From NCBI GenBank assembly GCA_025353585.1, contig JANXOM010000074.1, positions 1 through 55,598 on the forward strand: a stretch of 55,598 bases of DNA, given 5' to 3'. The position numbers and the translations under genes were made by a program. Position 1 is the stretch's first letter; every line of letters starts with the position of its first letter. Of this stretch, positions 41,497-52,300 are shown piece by piece. The DNA comes from Deltaproteobacteria bacterium (GTDB lineage: Bacteria > Myxococcota_A > Polyangia > Haliangiales > Haliangiaceae). A model generated the notes under the pieces. It was not told the origin of the DNA, ran no database searches, and saw only the letters and a list, made by a program, of their open reading frames with translations.

Positions 41497-42188
41497 GCGC
41501 GGTCGCGCCCCCGGAGATCGCCGCCATCGCCGACCGCTGGCGGACGGTGCGCGCGCGGGTGGACGCGGCGTGCGAGCGCGCCGGGCGCGATCCGGCGAGC
41601 GTGACGATCGTGGCCGTGAGCAAGCTCCATCCGGCGGCGGCAGTGCGCGCGGCCGTGGCGGCGGGGGCGACAGATGTCGGCGAGAACTACGCGCAGGAGC
41701 TGGCGGGCAAGCAGGCCGAGTGCGGCGAGCTCGCGGTGCGGTGGCACTACATCGGGCGCCTGCAGCGCAACAAGGCGAAGCTGGTCGCCGGCAAGGTCGC
41801 GCTCGTGCACGCGGTCGATAGCGCGGAGCTGGCCGCGGAGCTCGGCAAGCGGACGGCCACGCCGCCGCAGCGGGTGCTGATCGCGGTCAACGTGGCGGGC
41901 GAGGCGAGCAAGGGGGGAGTGGCGGTGGCCGACGCGCCGGCGCTCGCGCGTGCGATCGCTGCGACGGCGGGCGTGGAGCTGGCGGGCCTGATGACCCTGC
42001 CGCCGCCGGATGTGGACCCGCGGCCGGCGTTCGTGGCCCTCCGCGCCCTGCGCGCCGACCTGGAGGCCGCGCTCGGCCGGCCGCTGCCCGTGCTCTCGAT
42101 GGGCATGAGCGGCGACTTCGAGGAGGCGATCGCCCTCGGCGCGACGCATGTCCGCATCGGGACGGCGATCTTCGGCAGCCGCGGATGA
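41493..42188 (+). CDS. yggS: YggS/ProSC family PLP-homeostasis protein
   Basis: 231 residues from GTG 41493. The pyridoxal-phosphate-binding Lys is K44 in TIVAVSKLHPAAAVRAAVAA. GENYAQELAGK and RWHYIGRLQRNKAKLV follow; the latter is the YggS marker. VLIAVNVAGEASKGG and VLSMGMSGDFEEAIALGATH then HVRIGTAIFG complete the TIM barrel. It keeps free PLP at a safe level in the cytoplasm. Its GTG overlaps the maf stop (GTGA). Confidence 0.95.
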   Translation: MSAVAPPEIAAIADRWRTVRARVDAACERAGRDPASVTIVAVSKLHPAAAVRAAVAAGATDVGENYAQELAGKQAECGELAVRWHYIGRLQRNKAKLVAGKVALVHAVDSAELAAELGKRTATPPQRVLIAVNVAGEASKGGVAVADAPALARAIAATAGVELAGLMTLPPPDVDPRPAFVALRALRADLEAALGRPLPVLSMGMSGDFEEAIALGATHVRIGTAIFGSRG

Positions 42189-42204
42189 CCGTGCTCCCGG
42201 AGTA

Positions 42205-42319
42205 ACCGCCAAGCCGCCGAGCTCGCCAAGAGGGAGCGCCAGGGTCGGAAGCAATCTCGAGATCCCAGCCTATTTCTGGTCTTGGCGTTCGCTCCTGGCG
42301 GGCTCGGCGTCTTGGCGGT
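42205..42319. repeat. Long imperfect inverted repeat (about 38-bp arms)
   Basis: The left arm (42205-42241) starts ACCGCCAAGCCGCCGAGCTC; the right arm (42282-42319) is its near reverse complement, ending GGCTCGGCGTCTTGGCGGT. Arms agree at most positions and the loop is about 40 bp. Several T/C differences keep the stem pairing imperfect. It sits in the 192-bp gap between yggS and ruvC. It may be a MITE-like or REP-like element, or an mRNA structure affecting ruvCAB. The rest of the gap shows no gene. Confidence 0.8.
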
Positions 42320-42380
42320 GAACCTGGCAAGAGCCCCTTACTGGCTCGCCGTCACACCGGCGGGTTAGTGTGCTCGCCAG

Positions 42381-42917
42381 GTGCGCATCCTTGGCCTCGA
42401 TCCCGGCAGCCGCGTGTGCGGCTATGGCGTCGTCGAGACCTACGTCAACGCGCGCGGGCTCCCCGACCTCCGCTACATCGAATGCGGCGTCTTGACGGCG
42501 CCGGCCGACCACGCGATGGAGGACCGGCTCGGCGAGATCGCCTGCGGGCTCCGCGAGGTCATCGACGAGTTCGCCCCGACCGTCGTGGCGGTCGAGGACG
42601 TGTTCGTGCGCGAGAACCCGCGCAGCGCCCTCGCCCTCGCCCAGGCCCGCGGCATGGCGCTCGCCGTCATCGGGCTCGCCGGGCTGCGCGTCGCGTCGTA
42701 CGCGCCCGCGCTCGTCAAGAAGACCGTCACCGGCTCGGGGCGTGCGGACAAGGAGCAAATCGGGCGCATGGTGAAGATGCTCATCGGCCTCCGCGCGCTG
42801 CCGCGGGCCGACGCGAGCGATGCGCTCGCGGTTGCGATCACGCACGGCCGCGTGTGCACGCCGACCAATGTACGGATCGTCGCGTCCGTCGTGCGCGCGG
42901 GCGGCGCGCCGCCGTGA
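42381..42917 (+). CDS. ruvC: Holliday-junction resolvase RuvC
   Basis: 178 residues, GTG start. The RNase-H-like active site is built from D7 in ILGLDPGSRVCGYGVV, the Glu in VVAVEDVFVRENPRSAL (about 68) and the Asp pair in RADASDALAVAITHG near the C terminus. It resolves four-way junctions made during recombination. The GTGA overlap with ruvA (42914-42917) and the ruvCAB order match the usual bacterial cluster. Confidence 0.96.
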   Translation: MRILGLDPGSRVCGYGVVETYVNARGLPDLRYIECGVLTAPADHAMEDRLGEIACGLREVIDEFAPTVVAVEDVFVRENPRSALALAQARGMALAVIGLAGLRVASYAPALVKKTVTGSGRADKEQIGRMVKMLIGLRALPRADASDALAVAITHGRVCTPTNVRIVASVVRAGGAPP

Positions 42918-43542
42918 TCGCGCAGCTCATCGGCATGATGGCGGGGCGCGACGGCGCGCACGTCGTGGTCGACTGCAACGGCGTCGGGTACGACGTCGTC
43001 TGCTCGCAGTACACGCTCGCGTCGCTGCCCGCGGATGGCGAGCGCGTCACGCTGCGCGTCTTCACCCATGCGCAGGAGAACAAGATCGCCCTCTACGGGT
43101 TCGGCGACGCGCCGGAGCGCGCGCTGTTCGATCTGCTGATCACGGTGAAGAACGTCGGGCCGTCGACGGCGATCGCGATCCTGTCGGGCTCGAGCCCGCA
43201 GGAGATCGCCGAGCTCATCGCGCGCGAGGACGTCGCGGGGCTGACGCGCATCAAGGGCATCGGCAAGAAGACGGCGGAGCTGCTCGTCGTGGAGCTGCAC
43301 GAGAAGTGCGAGATGCTGCGGCTCACGTGGAGCGCGGCGGGCGGCGTGCGCGTCGTCGCGCAGCCGGCGGGCTCCGCGCGCAAGGTCGGCAAGCGGCACC
43401 CGCTGCTCGAGCAGGTCGCGACCGCGCTCGCGGGCATGGGCTGGAAGCCGGCCGAAGCGGACCTGGCCGTCGCCGAGCTCGTCGTCGCCGAGGGCACCAC
43501 GATCGAGGGGCTGCTGCGGCAGGCCCTGCGGAGCATGCCGCG

Positions 43543-43546
<4 letters not shown>
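42914..43546 (+). CDS. ruvA: Holliday-junction DNA helicase subunit RuvA
   Basis: 210 residues from GTG 42914. N-terminal OB fold (IAQLIGMMAGRDGAHVVVDC, GVGYDVVCS) is followed by the helix-hairpin-helix VGPSTAIAILSG and the second HhH IKGIGKKTAELLVVEL. A C-terminal three-helix domain (LLEQVATALAGMGWKPAEAD) contacts RuvB. The tetramer clamps the junction. Overlaps ruvC and ruvB by four bases each. Confidence 0.96.
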
Positions 43547-44634
<1,088 letters not shown>

Positions 44635-44674
44635 CGTCCTCGACTTCCCGGGGCCGCTCTGCGACGCTGCCGGC

Positions 44675-46324
44675 GTGTGGCGGCCCACCCACCTGGCGCT
44701 GGCGCTGATCGTCACCGTCGCCGCATGCGAGTCGCCGTCGCCGGGGCCGTCGCCGTTGCCAGGGCCGTCGCCGTTGGCGGTTCGCGTGCCGGGCGCCGAC
44801 ACGAACATCTTCCCCGCCGACTACATCGGCCCGTACGCCTGCGGCGAGTGCCACGCGGCGAACTTCGCGAAGTGGGCCGGCTCTCTCCACCGCGTCATGA
44901 ACGCGCTCGCCACCGAGCCCGGCGCCATCATCGGCAACTTCGACGACGCGTCGCTCGCCTACCGCGACGGCACCGCGTCCTTCACCCACGACGCGACCGG
45001 CTACGCGATGACGCTCACGCGCGGAGCCACATCCCTCCGCTACGCGATCACGCGCACCATCGGCCGCCGCGGCCTGCAGGAGTACGTCGGCCGGCTCGAC
45101 GCCACCGGCGACGAGGTCCGCCTTCCGTTCGGCTGGTGGCCGCGCGCCGGCGGCTGGTTTGCCCAGCCATCGTTCGACCCGTGGCTCGGCGACGGCCACA
45201 CCTTCGATCCGTTCGTGCCCATCACCGAGCCCTGGGCCACCCGCTGCCCCTGGTGCCACTCCACCTACCCGTTCACCGCCCGCATCTCCCGCAACCTCGG
45301 CCACGGCCTCGACCAATTCTTCAGGGACGGTGTCACACCTGTCCGCGTAACGTCTTTCGGGATCCCAACGATTCCAACAGCTTCACCGGGGACGGTGTCA
45401 CACCTGTCCGCCTCCGGTGCCTCCGGTGCCTCCGGTGCCTCCGGTGCCGCCGCCGCCTCCGCCGCCGCCGCCCGCCTCGACACCGCCGCCCAGATCTCCG
45501 CCGGCATCAGCTGCGAGAGCTGCCACCTCGGCGGCCGCGCCCACGCCGCCGGCGCGCCAATCCACCTCGTCCCGCGCGGCGCCGTCGCGCTTCCGGGTGC
45601 GCCATCGCCGTCCACCTTCGCCGCCGAGCGCGCCGACGCCGCCATCGTCAACACCACGTGCGCCCAGTGCCATTCCGGCCCCTCGCCACGCCTCCCCGAT
45701 GGCACCGCGCTCCGCAACTCCAGCGAGGCCCTCGATCTCGCGGCCGCGCCCTGCACCGGCATCCGCTGCACCGATTGCCACGAGCCGCATCGCGCCGACG
45801 CCCGCGCACCGGACACCGAGGCCCGCGCGATCGCCGCCTGCACCCGCTGTCACGCCGCCCTCGCCGAGCCCGCCGCCGCCCGCGCGCACGCCGGGCCGCA
45901 CACCGCCACGCAGGCCTCGTGCCTCGACTGCCACATGCCGCGCGTGGTCCTCGGCATCGACCGCCACCTCCGCACCCATCGCATCTCCGCGCCCACCGAC
46001 GCGCGCCTCTACGCCGCCGGCGCGCCCATCTCGTGCAACCTGTGCCACCTCGATCGCTCGCTGCGCTGGACGCTCGCCGCGCTCCACGACCCGTGGGATG
46101 TCCACGTCCCCATCGCGCCCGCCGCCGTCGACGACACCCCCGCCGGCGAGGCCTGGCTCGCCAGCCGCGAGCCCGCCTATCGCCTCGTCGCCGCCGCCGC
46201 CTTTGTCCGGCGCCCGGACCTCGCACCCGCCGTGGCCCCCGCGCTCGCTCGCCTCGCCGACGATCCCCTTCCGTACGTGCGCGCCTGGGCGCACCTGCTC
46301 GGCGGTCAGTCGTCGTCGCGGTGA
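44675..46324 (+). CDS. Octahaem cytochrome-c-like lipoprotein
   Basis: 549 residues, GTG start. Lipobox L-I-V-T-V-A-A-C at about 11-18, then a Pro/Ser linker. Eight CxxCH sites: CGECH (56-60), CPWCH, CESCH, CAQCH, CTDCH, CTRCH, CLDCH and CNLCH. The N-terminal part has a sensor-like globular insert (about 65-185). It is probably an outer- or inner-membrane-anchored electron carrier or multihaem reductase akin to cytochrome c554-type families; no substrate is readable. Between the second and third haem sites lies a low-complexity stretch formed by a repeat insertion (45324-45411) and ASG tandem units. Overlaps the convergent flippase gene by 19 bp. Confidence 0.88.
   Translation: MWRPTHLALALIVTVAACESPSPGPSPLPGPSPLAVRVPGADTNIFPADYIGPYACGECHAANFAKWAGSLHRVMNALATEPGAIIGNFDDASLAYRDGTASFTHDATGYAMTLTRGATSLRYAITRTIGRRGLQEYVGRLDATGDEVRLPFGWWPRAGGWFAQPSFDPWLGDGHTFDPFVPITEPWATRCPWCHSTYPFTARISRNLGHGLDQFFRDGVTPVRVTSFGIPTIPTASPGTVSHLSASGASGASGASGAAAASAAAARLDTAAQISAGISCESCHLGGRAHAAGAPIHLVPRGAVALPGAPSPSTFAAERADAAIVNTTCAQCHSGPSPRLPDGTALRNSSEALDLAAAPCTGIRCTDCHEPHRADARAPDTEARAIAACTRCHAALAEPAAARAHAGPHTATQASCLDCHMPRVVLGIDRHLRTHRISAPTDARLYAAGAPISCNLCHLDRSLRWTLAALHDPWDVHVPIAPAAVDDTPAGEAWLASREPAYRLVAAAAFVRRPDLAPAVAPALARLADDPLPYVRAWAHLLGGQSSSR
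45324..45411. repeat. Composite repeat inside the multihaem gene: two copies 65 bp apart
   Basis: GGGACGGTGTCACACCTGTC occurs at 45324-45343 and 45389-45408, exactly 65 bp apart, each followed by CGC. Each unit is nearly self-complementary (GGAC-GGTGT-C-ACACC-TGTCC with one bulge). A GGGATCCC palindrome lies between them (45359-45366). The unit shares 17 of 21 positions with the reverse complement of the repeat at 38587-38681. It is read through in frame by the multihaem gene, giving a linker with F-F-R-D-G-V-T-P-V. Confidence 0.82.
45410..45445 (+). repeat. Tandem GCCTCCGGT x4, in frame
   Basis: Four perfect 9-bp units encoding Ala-Ser-Gly follow immediately after the composite repeat, then an Ala-rich tract. 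Copy-number changes would keep the frame and only change the linker length between haem sites two and three. Confidence 0.9.
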
Positions 46325-47787
46325 CGACGCCGCGCGATGACGCGCCTCAGCAGCGTCAGCAGATCCTTGGACGACGCCGGCGCGAAGACCAGCGCGCCCC
46401 CGACGTAGGCCAGCCCGCCGACGATGATCTCCACCACCAGGTGCACCGCCGGGTGCGTCAGCCCCGCCGCGTCGAGGCCGAGGCTCGCCGCGCCGACGGC
46501 GAGCGCCATCACGCCGCACGCCAGCAGCGGCTGGACGAACCCGATGACCAGCTTGCGCAGCGAGAGCCCTTCGCGGCTGACGATGATCGCCGCGATGAGC
46601 GCCGTCGCGCCGAACGACACGCCGACCGCGCCCGACGCCACGCGCAGCCCGAGCGGTGACAGCGCGATGATGCTGCCAATCAGCACGCCGAGCTTGCCGA
46701 TCTCGAGCCACATCAGGCGCCCGGTGCGCTGCTGCGCCTCCATGAACGAGCCGAGCACGAACACGAACGGCCGGAACACGGAGAGGCTCGTCAGCACCGT
46801 CAGCAGCGGCGCGACCTCCTGCCACTTCGTCGCCGGCAGCACGATCGCGATCAACGGATACGCGACGAGGCCGAGCCCCACCGCGAGCGGGAACAAGATC
46901 AGCGACAAGAGTGCGCTCGACCGCTCCGCGGCCGCAGGGCGCTGCTCCGGCGGCAGCGCCGCCATCGACGGCAACAGCACCAGCGCGATCTGCTCGCCCA
47001 CCTGGATCGCCGGGATGTCGGCGAGGTTGTAGGCCATATTGTACATCCCCGTCGCGGCCGGGCCAAACAGCCGCGAGACCGTCAGGTTGTCCCAGTAGCG
47101 CGAGGCGCCGTGCGCGACGCCGGTGATCATGACGGGGATGCCGAACCGCGACATCGCCACGAACCGGCTCCAGCGCAGCTTCGTCGGCGTCCACCAGCTG
47201 CGAATGCCCGCCGCCTGCACCATGATCAGCACCAGCATCGACGACTGGATGATGTTGCCGTAGACGACGGACATGCCGCCGTAGCCGAGCACCGCGAACG
47301 AGAGCGTGCCGACCGTATAGCTCGCCTCGCCGAAGAACAGCCCGAGCCCCGACGCGCGGAACTTCATTTCGCGCAGCAGGACGCGCTCCGGCATCATCGC
47401 GAAGCGGCGGATCACCATCGCGATCACGAGCCCCGGCAGGTAGACCGCGGCGTGGGGCGCCGCGAACAGCGGCAGGAGTCGACCGCCGAACAGGAACAGC
47501 AGCCCGAGGCCGAAGAAGCCGAGGCCCAGGTACGCCACCAGGGCGTGGAACGTGACCTCGTCCTTCTCCGCGCCGCGGCCCTTGAGCACCGCGTACTGCC
47601 CGAAGCCCCACGTCGTCAGCCAGCTGGTCGTGAGGCACAGGATCGAGGCGTCCGACACCTCGCCGACGACATCGGGCTCGATGAACCGCGTCATGACCAG
47701 GGTGCCGAGCACGCCGATGATGCGGCCGCCGATGCTCGTCACGATCGCCCACAGCGCGCCCCGCGCGGCCTTCTGAGCTAACGACAT
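46306..47787 (-). CDS. Polysaccharide flippase (Wzx/MATE-type lipopolysaccharide exporter)
   Basis: 493 residues from ATG 47787; an ATG pair at 47814 and 47811 would add nine residues. About twelve to fourteen membrane helices fit the MVF/Wzx superfamily. It begins MSLAQKAARGALWAIVTSIG and has VMTRFIEPDVVGEVSDASIL, with PDVVGE being typical of the family's first loop. A later repeat block is FGPAATGMYNMAYNLADIPA. It moves lipid-linked oligosaccharide units across the inner membrane. The C-terminal tail is Arg/Asp-rich (RVIARRRHRDDD). No glycosyltransferases are in the window. Confidence 0.88.
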   Translation of the reverse strand: MSLAQKAARGALWAIVTSIGGRIIGVLGTLVMTRFIEPDVVGEVSDASILCLTTSWLTTWGFGQYAVLKGRGAEKDEVTFHALVAYLGLGFFGLGLLFLFGGRLLPLFAAPHAAVYLPGLVIAMVIRRFAMMPERVLLREMKFRASGLGLFFGEASYTVGTLSFAVLGYGGMSVVYGNIIQSSMLVLIMVQAAGIRSWWTPTKLRWSRFVAMSRFGIPVMITGVAHGASRYWDNLTVSRLFGPAATGMYNMAYNLADIPAIQVGEQIALVLLPSMAALPPEQRPAAAERSSALLSLILFPLAVGLGLVAYPLIAIVLPATKWQEVAPLLTVLTSLSVFRPFVFVLGSFMEAQQRTGRLMWLEIGKLGVLIGSIIALSPLGLRVASGAVGVSFGATALIAAIIVSREGLSLRKLVIGFVQPLLACGVMALAVGAASLGLDAAGLTHPAVHLVVEIIVGGLAYVGGALVFAPASSKDLLTLLRRVIARRRHRDDD

Positions 47788-47908
47788 TGCGCCAAGGACA
47801 TCGCACCTCATCATAGGTCAGCGCCTGCGCCCGGATAAGGTCTCAACACTCCTTCATACGGCCGCAAACCGGCGGTGGCTCGATGCGTGCTATCGCCAGT
47901 GAAGAGTC

Positions 47909-49315
47909 ATGGACGTTCAACCCGCGCCGCACGGCAACCATGGAAGTGATCCAGAGCTTGCCGCGACGAGCCCCCGCGAGCCAAACGTCCAGCGGCAGGC
48001 GCCCGCGCCACACCGAGCGCGTTCGCTCGCTATCCGCATCGCCGTCGGCGCGGCCATCGTCGGCGGTATCGTCTGGTACGTCCAGTCGCGCCACCACGAG
48101 CGCGAGCCGAACGCAGCCGAGAAGGAGCAGGCGCGGGCCGGCGGATCGGGCGCGGCGGCGGGGGCCGGTGGGGAGCGGGGCGACAGCAAGGGATCCGGCC
48201 GCGGTGGCTCGGGGGCCGGCGGCGGCTCGGGCGAGCGCGTCGTGCCGGTGCAGGCGATCGTGGCCGAGAAGCGGGACGTCCCGGTCTGGCTCGAGGGCCT
48301 CGGCTCCGTGGCCGCGGTCCAGCAGGTCACGGTGCGCGCTCAGGTCGACGGGCGCCTCGACGCGGTCTTCTTCACCGAGGGCCAGCTCGTCAAGGCAGGC
48401 GACGTCATCGCGCAGATCGATCCGCGCCCGTTTCGCGTGCAGCTCCTGTCCGCGCAGGGCGCCCTCGCGCGGGACAAGGCGCAGCTCGAGGCGAACGTCG
48501 TGAACCTCAAGCGCTACCAGGGCCTCCAGGCGCAGCAGCTCGTCGCCGCGCAGCAGGTGGAGCAGTACCAGGCGGCCGTCGGTGAGCTCGCCGGCACGGT
48601 GAAGATCGACCAGGCTGCGATCGACCAGGCCCAGTTGCTCCTCGACTACGCGGCGATCAAGGCGCCGACGACCGGCATCACCGGCGTCCGCCTCGTCGAT
48701 GCCGGCAACATCGTGCACGCGTCCGACGCGACGGGCCTCGTCGTGATCACGGCGATCGATCCCGCGGCCGTGTACTTCACCGTGCCGCAGGACAAGCTCG
48801 CGGGCGTCGCGGCCGCGCTCGCGAAGGGCGAGGTCCCCGTCGAGGTGTGGAGCCGCGATGGCACGCAGAAGATCTCGTCCGGCCGGCTCGCCGTCCTCGA
48901 CAACCAGGTCAACCAGACCACGGCGACGCTTCGCCTCAAAGCGCTCGTCGACAACCCGAAGCACGTCCTGTGGCCGAACGCGTTCGTCAAGGCGCGCATG
49001 CTGCTCGAGACGAAGGCGAACGCGCTCGTCGTGCCGTCCGTCGCCGTGCAGCAAGGGCCGCAGGGCACGTACGTCTATGTCGTCGGGGACGGCGGCGTGG
49101 TGGCCGTCAAGCCGGTCGTCGTCGCGCTGCAGACCGGCGAGTCGTCGGTCATCGACAAGGGCCTCGACGGCGGTGAGCAGGTCGTGACCGAGGGCCAGCA
49201 GCAGCTGCGGCCCGGCGGCAAGGTGCAGGTCGTCAAGCCCGGCGGCGGCGGCGGCGCGGGCTCCGGCGACGCGCCGGCCTACGGTCACGGCCACGCGGGC
49301 AGCGCCGCCCCATGA
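47909..49315 (+). CDS. mdtA: RND efflux periplasmic adaptor (MdtA-like)
   Basis: 468 residues, ATG start. One N-terminal membrane helix (about 42-59; AIRIAVGAAIVGGIVWYVQS) followed by a Gly/Ser/Arg-rich linker (about 75-108). The adaptor body has VTVRAQVDGRLDAVFFTEGQ (lipoyl half) and VIAQIDPRPFRVQLLSAQGA, with an alpha hairpin rich in Gln. A beta-barrel segment and a membrane-proximal domain (ALVVPSVAVQQGPQGTYVYV) follow. It joins the inner-membrane RND pump to an outer-membrane channel. The TGA overlaps the next gene by ATGA. No TolC-type gene lies in the window. Confidence 0.92.
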   Translation: MDVQPAPHGNHGSDPELAATSPREPNVQRQAPAPHRARSLAIRIAVGAAIVGGIVWYVQSRHHEREPNAAEKEQARAGGSGAAAGAGGERGDSKGSGRGGSGAGGGSGERVVPVQAIVAEKRDVPVWLEGLGSVAAVQQVTVRAQVDGRLDAVFFTEGQLVKAGDVIAQIDPRPFRVQLLSAQGALARDKAQLEANVVNLKRYQGLQAQQLVAAQQVEQYQAAVGELAGTVKIDQAAIDQAQLLLDYAAIKAPTTGITGVRLVDAGNIVHASDATGLVVITAIDPAAVYFTVPQDKLAGVAAALAKGEVPVEVWSRDGTQKISSGRLAVLDNQVNQTTATLRLKALVDNPKHVLWPNAFVKARMLLETKANALVVPSVAVQQGPQGTYVYVVGDGGVVAVKPVVVALQTGESSVIDKGLDGGEQVVTEGQQQLRPGGKVQVVKPGGGGGAGSGDAPAYGHGHAGSAAP

Positions 49316-52300
49316 GCGAGGGGGCCGGCGACGCGGGCCACGACGACACGGACAACCAGCGCGACGATGGGGCGACAGGCCCCGGCACGCCCGGCAAACC
49401 CGGCACGCCCGACGACATCAGCGGCGGCATCTCCGAGCCGTTCATCCGACGCCCCGTCGCGACCACGCTGCTCATGTTCGGGCTCCTGCTCGCGGGCATC
49501 GTCGGCTACCGGCAGCTCCCCGTCGCCGCGCTGCCCCAGGTCGACTACCCGACCATCGTCATCTCGACGCAGCTCCCCGGCGCCTCCGCCGATACGATGG
49601 CGTCCGCCGTCACGACGCCGCTCGAGCGCCAGTTCGGCCAGGTCCCGTCGCTCGCGCAGATGACGAGCGTCTCGAGCTACGGCAGCTCGCAGATCACGCT
49701 CCAGTTCACGCTCGATCGCGACATCGACGCCGCGCAGCAGGACGTCCAGGCCGCCATCAACGCCGCCTCGAACCTCCTGCCGAAGGCGCTCCCTGCGCCG
49801 CCGACCTACTCGAAGAGCAACCCCGCCGACCAGCCGATCCTGACGCTCGCGGTGACGTCCGACTCGCTCGGCCTCGACGATGTCGACGACTTCGCCGACT
49901 CGGTGCTCGCGCAGAAGATCTCCCAGGTCTCGGGTGTCGGTCTCGTCACCATCGGCGGCGGCCAGAAGCCGGCCGTCCGCGTGCAGGTCGATCCGGTCGC
50001 GCTCGCGGGCAGCTCGCTGACCCTCGAGGACGTGCGGAATGCGCTCGCCGCCGCGAACGTGAACCAGCCGAAGGGCAACATCGATGGCGTCCGCCAGGAC
50101 TGGGCGATCGCGACCAACGATCAGCTCGGCAAGGCCGTGACCTTCCGCCCGCTCATCATCGCGTACAAGAGCGGCGCGCCGGTCCGGCTCCAGGACGTGG
50201 CGACCGTGATCGACGGCGTCGAGAACGCGCAGCTCGCCGGCTGGTCCGGCACGCGCCGCGCCATCATCGTCAACGTGCAGCGCCAGCCCGGCGCGAACAT
50301 CATCGACGTCGTCGACCAGATCAAGAAGCTCCTCCCGCAGCTCCGGCTCTCGATGCCGCAGGCGATCGAGGTCGAGGTCCTCGCCGACCGCACCGAGACC
50401 GTGCGCGCCTCGGTCGACGACGTGAAGTTCACGCTCGTCCTCACGATCCTCCTCGTCATCGGCGTGATCTATCTGTTCCTCGGCAGCGGGCGCGCCACGA
50501 TCATCCCCGGCGTGGCGGTGCCGCTGTCGCTCATCGGCACGTTCGGCGTGATGAAGCTGTGGGGCTTCTCGCTCAACAACCTGTCCCTGATGGCGCTGAC
50601 GATCTCGACGGGCTTCGTCGTCGACGACGCGATCGTCATGGTGGAGAACGTGTCGCGCTACATCGAGGAGGGCGAGAAGCCGTTCATCGCCGCGCTCAAG
50701 GGCGCGAAGCAGATCGGCTTCACGATCGTCTCGCTCACCGTCTCCCTCGTCGCCGTGCTCATCCCGCTGCTGTTCATGGGCGGGCTCGTCGGCCGCCTGT
50801 TCCGCGAGTTCGCCGTCACGCTCGCCATCGCGATCTGCCTGTCCGCGCTGCTCTCGCTGACGCTCACGGCGATGATGTCGGCGTGGATCCTCGAGGAGCA
50901 CTCCGAAGAGGATCGCAGCTGGGCCGCGCGCACGTTCGACCGCGGCTTCACGTCCGCCACCAACTTCTACACGCGCACGCTGAAGGTCGTCCTCGAGCAT
51001 CAGACGCTGACGTTGCTCGTCACGCTCGCCACCGTCGCTGTCACGGTGGTCCTCGCGATCCACGTGCCGAAGGGGTTCTTCCCCGTGGAGGACACCGGCA
51101 CGATCCTCGGCGTCAGCGAGGCCTCGCCCGACGTGTCGTTCACGAAGATGCTCGAGCTCCAGCAGCGCGCGGCCGCGATCCTCGTGCAAGACCCCGATGT
51201 CTCGGCGGTCTCGTCGTTCATCGGCGCCGACGGCACGAACGCCACGACGAACAACGGCCGGTTCTCGATCCAGCTCGTCTCGCGCGAGCACCGCGACGCC
51301 GACGTCACCGCCATCATGGGGCGGCTCGCGCCGAAGCTCGCCGAGGTAGAGGGGCTCACCATTTACTTGCAACCGGTGCAGGACCTCACCGTCGACGCGC
51401 GGATCGCGCGCTCGCCATATCAGTACACGGTCGAGGACTCGAGCCCCGATCCGAAGGAGCTCGGCGAGTGGGCGCCGCGCCTCGTCGCGGCGATGAAGAG
51501 GCTGCCCGAGGTGCGCGGCGTCGCTTCGGATCAGCAGAACGCCGGCCTCGAGTTGCACCTGGTCGTCGATCGCGACACGGCCTCGCGGCTCGGCATCACC
51601 GCCGCCGTGCTCGACGACACGCTCTACGACGCGTTCGGTCAGCGCATCGTCTCCACGACGTTCACGCAGCTCAACCAGTACCGGATCATCCTCGAGATCC
51701 GACCCGAGGACCGCGAGACCATGGACTCCCTCGAGCGCATCTACGTCCGCGCCTCGAACGGCTCGCCGGTGCCCCTCGCCGCCATCGCGACGTTCGAGAC
51801 GCGCACGGCCGCGCTCGCGATCGACCACGAGGGCCAGTTCCCGTCCGTCACGTTCTCGTTCGACGTCGCGGACGGCAGCTCGCTCGGCGAGGCGACCGAC
51901 GCCATCGCCGCGGCGGTCGCGGAGCTGAACCCGCCGCCGACGATGCGCGGCGAGTTCCAGGGCGCCGCCGCCGCGTTCCAGGAGTCGCTCGCGAGCGAGC
52001 CGCTGCTCATCCTCGCCGCGCTCGTCACCGTCTACATCGTGCTCGGCGTGCTCTACGAGAGCTACATCCACCCGATCACGATCCTGTCGACGCTGCCGTC
52101 CGCCGGCGTCGGCGCCATCCTCGCGCTCAACATCACCGGCAAGCCGTTCGATGTCATCTCGCTGATCGGCATCGTCCTCCTCATCGGCATCGTGAAGAAG
52201 AACGCGATCATGATGATCGACTTCGCCCTCGAGGCGGAGCGCGACCACGGCAAGTCGCCGAAGGAGGCGATCTTCGAGGCGTGCAAGCTGCGCTTCCGCC

